Shown here: positions 62,614-64,000 of the stretch, piece by piece
Layout: each line of letters opens with the position of its first letter
Numbering within the stretch: position 1 is the stretch's first letter
Assembly (NCBI GenBank): GCA_009782215.1
Contig: WRKO01000002.1
Location: 47,850-111,849, forward strand
From: Oscillospiraceae bacterium
GTDB taxonomy: Bacteria; Bacillota; Clostridia; Oscillospirales; UBA929
Direction: 5' to 3'
Length of the DNA: 64,000 nt
The notes under the pieces: model-generated
Seen by the model: the letters and a program-made list of their open reading frames with translations, nothing else
What the model was told of the DNA's origin: nothing
The model's database searches: none
Program-made: the position numbers and the translations under genes

Positions 62614-64000
62614 AGGGTCTCTCGTCATCAGCCGCGCCACGATTTTGCGCACATCCGCGACCTCGATGTCGTCGGGGACGTTCTGCCCGATGGCGGTGTA
62701 GGAGATGGGACGGTCGGACAGCAGTCTGGCGTTGAGCAGCGTACCCCATGTCGGCGTTTCGTCGAGCTTGGTGACGATGATTTTGAAATCGTTTAAGAAG
62801 GAATACGCGTTGAGGATATTCAGAAGCCCCGTGAAGCTGGTGGTGGCGCTCAGGACTAGGTGAACTTCATCGCAGTCGGAATGGCGGATGAGGTCTTTGA
62901 CTTCGTCCTCATGCGAACGGTCGGACGGGCTTTTGCCGGCGGTGTCGATGAAGACGATGTCTTTGTCCTCGTGTTCGCGCAGGGCGTCGCTCATTTCCTC
63001 CGGGGAGTAGACGATGGAGAGCGGTATTTCAAGGATTTGCGCGTAGGTCTTGAGCTGTTCCACCGCGGCGATGCGATAGGTGTCGGTGGTGACGGCCCCC
63101 ACCTTGGCGTGGTGGTTGATGGAGTAGATGGCGGCCAGCTTGGCCAGCGTCGTCGTCTTGCCCACGCCGGTCGGCCCGATGAGCAGAACGACGGTGCGTT
63201 TGAAGCGTTTGAGTTTGATTGGCTCGGCCTGCCCGATGGTTTGACGCAGGAGCTGCTCCATCACCTCGTTTGAGTCGGCCTGCTGCTTTTTGACAATATC
63301 GCTTACCTCCCGCGCCAGCTTGTGGGCAAACTCCTCATGGGTCTCGTTTTCGAGCAGGGAGAGCAGGAGCGCGTCGATATCGGGGCTATAGGAGCGCGAG
63401 TCGCGGGTTTGGCGGATGGTGCCGGCCAGCGCGTTGAGCGAGGAGGAGAGGGAGTCGATTTTGTTTTCCAGCGCTGAAAGCCGCTCGTCCCGCACCTCGG
63501 GCTGCCGGTTGATGACGCGCTCGCTCGGACGCGCTTCAGGCGCTTCCAGCGGGAGGAAGCCGTCGTCCTCTTTGGCGGGCGGCGGGGTTTGGCGGAAGGA
63601 TTGCGCGGCTTTGGTATACGCCAGAGACGCCGTTTGCGGAGGCGTCAGCGGCGGGCGCGTTACCGCCGGTCTTTCGGCGGACGGCGTGGCTACGGAAAGC
63701 CTGTCCAGCGCCTCCAGCGCGCGGTCGGCCGTTACCGAAAGCTCGGCGCCCCGGGGAGGCGTCTCGGGGGCCTTGGGAGCGGAGCCGCGTGACCCCGGAG
63801 GCGCGGCGCGCAGCTTGGGCGGCGGGGGAGGGGCCGGTTCCGCCGGGTTTTCGTAGGCGGCGACCACCTCAATCATCGGCTTGCTGAACAGCCCGCCCAG
63901 ACCCTTTTTACGCAAGGGACGCTGCGAGAGGATGAGGGCGTCCCTTCCCAGCTCGCGCTTGATTTGCTCCATGGCCTCCGGCATGGTGGCGGCCACGTAA
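62611..64000 (-). CDS. flhF: Flagellar biosynthesis GTPase FlhF (partial at 5' end)
   Basis: This SRP-type GTPase places flagella and works with FlhG. Visible parts are the N-terminal segment (VAATMPEAMEQIKRELGRDALIL), a long variable Pro/Ala-rich B domain, and the NG domain with G1 LLIGPTGVGKTTTLAKLAA, TTDTYRIAAVEQLKTYA, VFIDTAGKSP and VTKLDETPTWG. The frame is open to the window edge, so the first residues, usually MKIKRF-like, lie outside. The GTG at 63996 is internal to the family N-terminus and is unlikely to be the true start. Confidence 0.94.
   Translation of the reverse strand, partial: YVAATMPEAMEQIKRELGRDALILSQRPLRKKGLGGLFSKPMIEVVAAYENPAEPAPPPPPKLRAAPPGSRGSAPKAPETPPRGAELSVTADRALEALDRLSVATPSAERPAVTRPPLTPPQTASLAYTKAAQSFRQTPPPAKEDDGFLPLEAPEARPSERVINRQPEVRDERLSALENKIDSLSSSLNALAGTIRQTRDSRSYSPDIDALLLSLLENETHEEFAHKLAREVSDIVKKQQADSNEVMEQLLRQTIGQAEPIKLKRFKRTVVLLIGPTGVGKTTTLAKLAAIYSINHHAKVGAVTTDTYRIAAVEQLKTYAQILEIPLSIVYSPEEMSDALREHEDKDIVFIDTAGKSPSDRSHEDEVKDLIRHSDCDEVHLVLSATTSFTGLLNILNAYSFLNDFKIIVTKLDETPTWGTLLNARLLSDRPISYTAIGQNVPDDIEVADVRKIVARLMTRDP

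Overview
The window is a GC-rich piece of a Gram-positive, spore-forming, flagellated member of the Clostridia, probably an uncultured gut or environmental Oscillospirales-like lineage. This rests on: the Gram-positive type polymerase PolC; a SpoIVB sporulation protease; an S-layer-homology protein; split (archaeal/clostridial type) glutamate synthase; DapL-type lysine/peptidoglycan synthesis; ECF vitamin transporters; the Firmicutes-type pyrH-frr-uppS-cdsA-dxr-rseP-ispG-polC cluster; and a flhF-flhG-pilZ-sigD flagellar block. Taxon is inferred from gene content only. No tRNA, rRNA, CRISPR array, phage or insertion sequence was seen.

Region 1 (1-28,340, minus strand) is one very long co-directional gene array of 21 genes with overlaps or gaps under 50 bases: gltB1-gltB2-purC-purB-purA-ferredoxin-NAD(P)H oxidoreductase-gltB3-glmS-glnA-ANTAR regulator-purF-carA-carB/dapF-guaA-pyrG-hisH-hisF-dapL-gatC-purL (purL runs off the left edge). 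Glutamine synthetase, glutamate synthase and nine genes for glutamine-amide-consuming enzymes sit together behind one consensus promoter (28,307-28,335). That promoter is followed by a structured leader that can mask the first ribosome binding site. Oddities include a carB-dapF fusion, a heptanucleotide repeat that replaces part of CarB, and a HisHF pair whose HisF lacks catalytic Asp130.

Region 2 (28,366-32,711) holds a small secreted protein, an EamA transporter, a strong promoter with no clear gene, and tex. Region 3 (32,744-42,784, plus strand) is the housekeeping cluster pyrH to ispG followed by a polC that lacks the embedded proofreading exonuclease. Region 4 (42,785-48,464) is accessory: convergent promoters around a candidate small RNA, a secreted leucine-rich-repeat protein, spoIVB, a SLOG protein, a palindromic repeat, an S-layer-type protein and a HicB-like antitoxin. 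Region 5 (48,457-56,683) has a HAD phosphatase, thiT under a TPP riboswitch, a divergent ECF S-component with a sugar kinase, an Rrf2 regulator, ridA, mnmA and a cytoplasmic GH9 glycosidase. Region 6 (56,708-64,000) is flagellar: flgF/flgG rod genes, sigD, PilZ, FlhG, FlhF and helpers, with a divergent XRE regulator whose probable operator covers the rod-gene promoter.

A family of 7-base tandem repeats occurs at five places, three in gene leaders and two inside coding sequences (carB, ispG).
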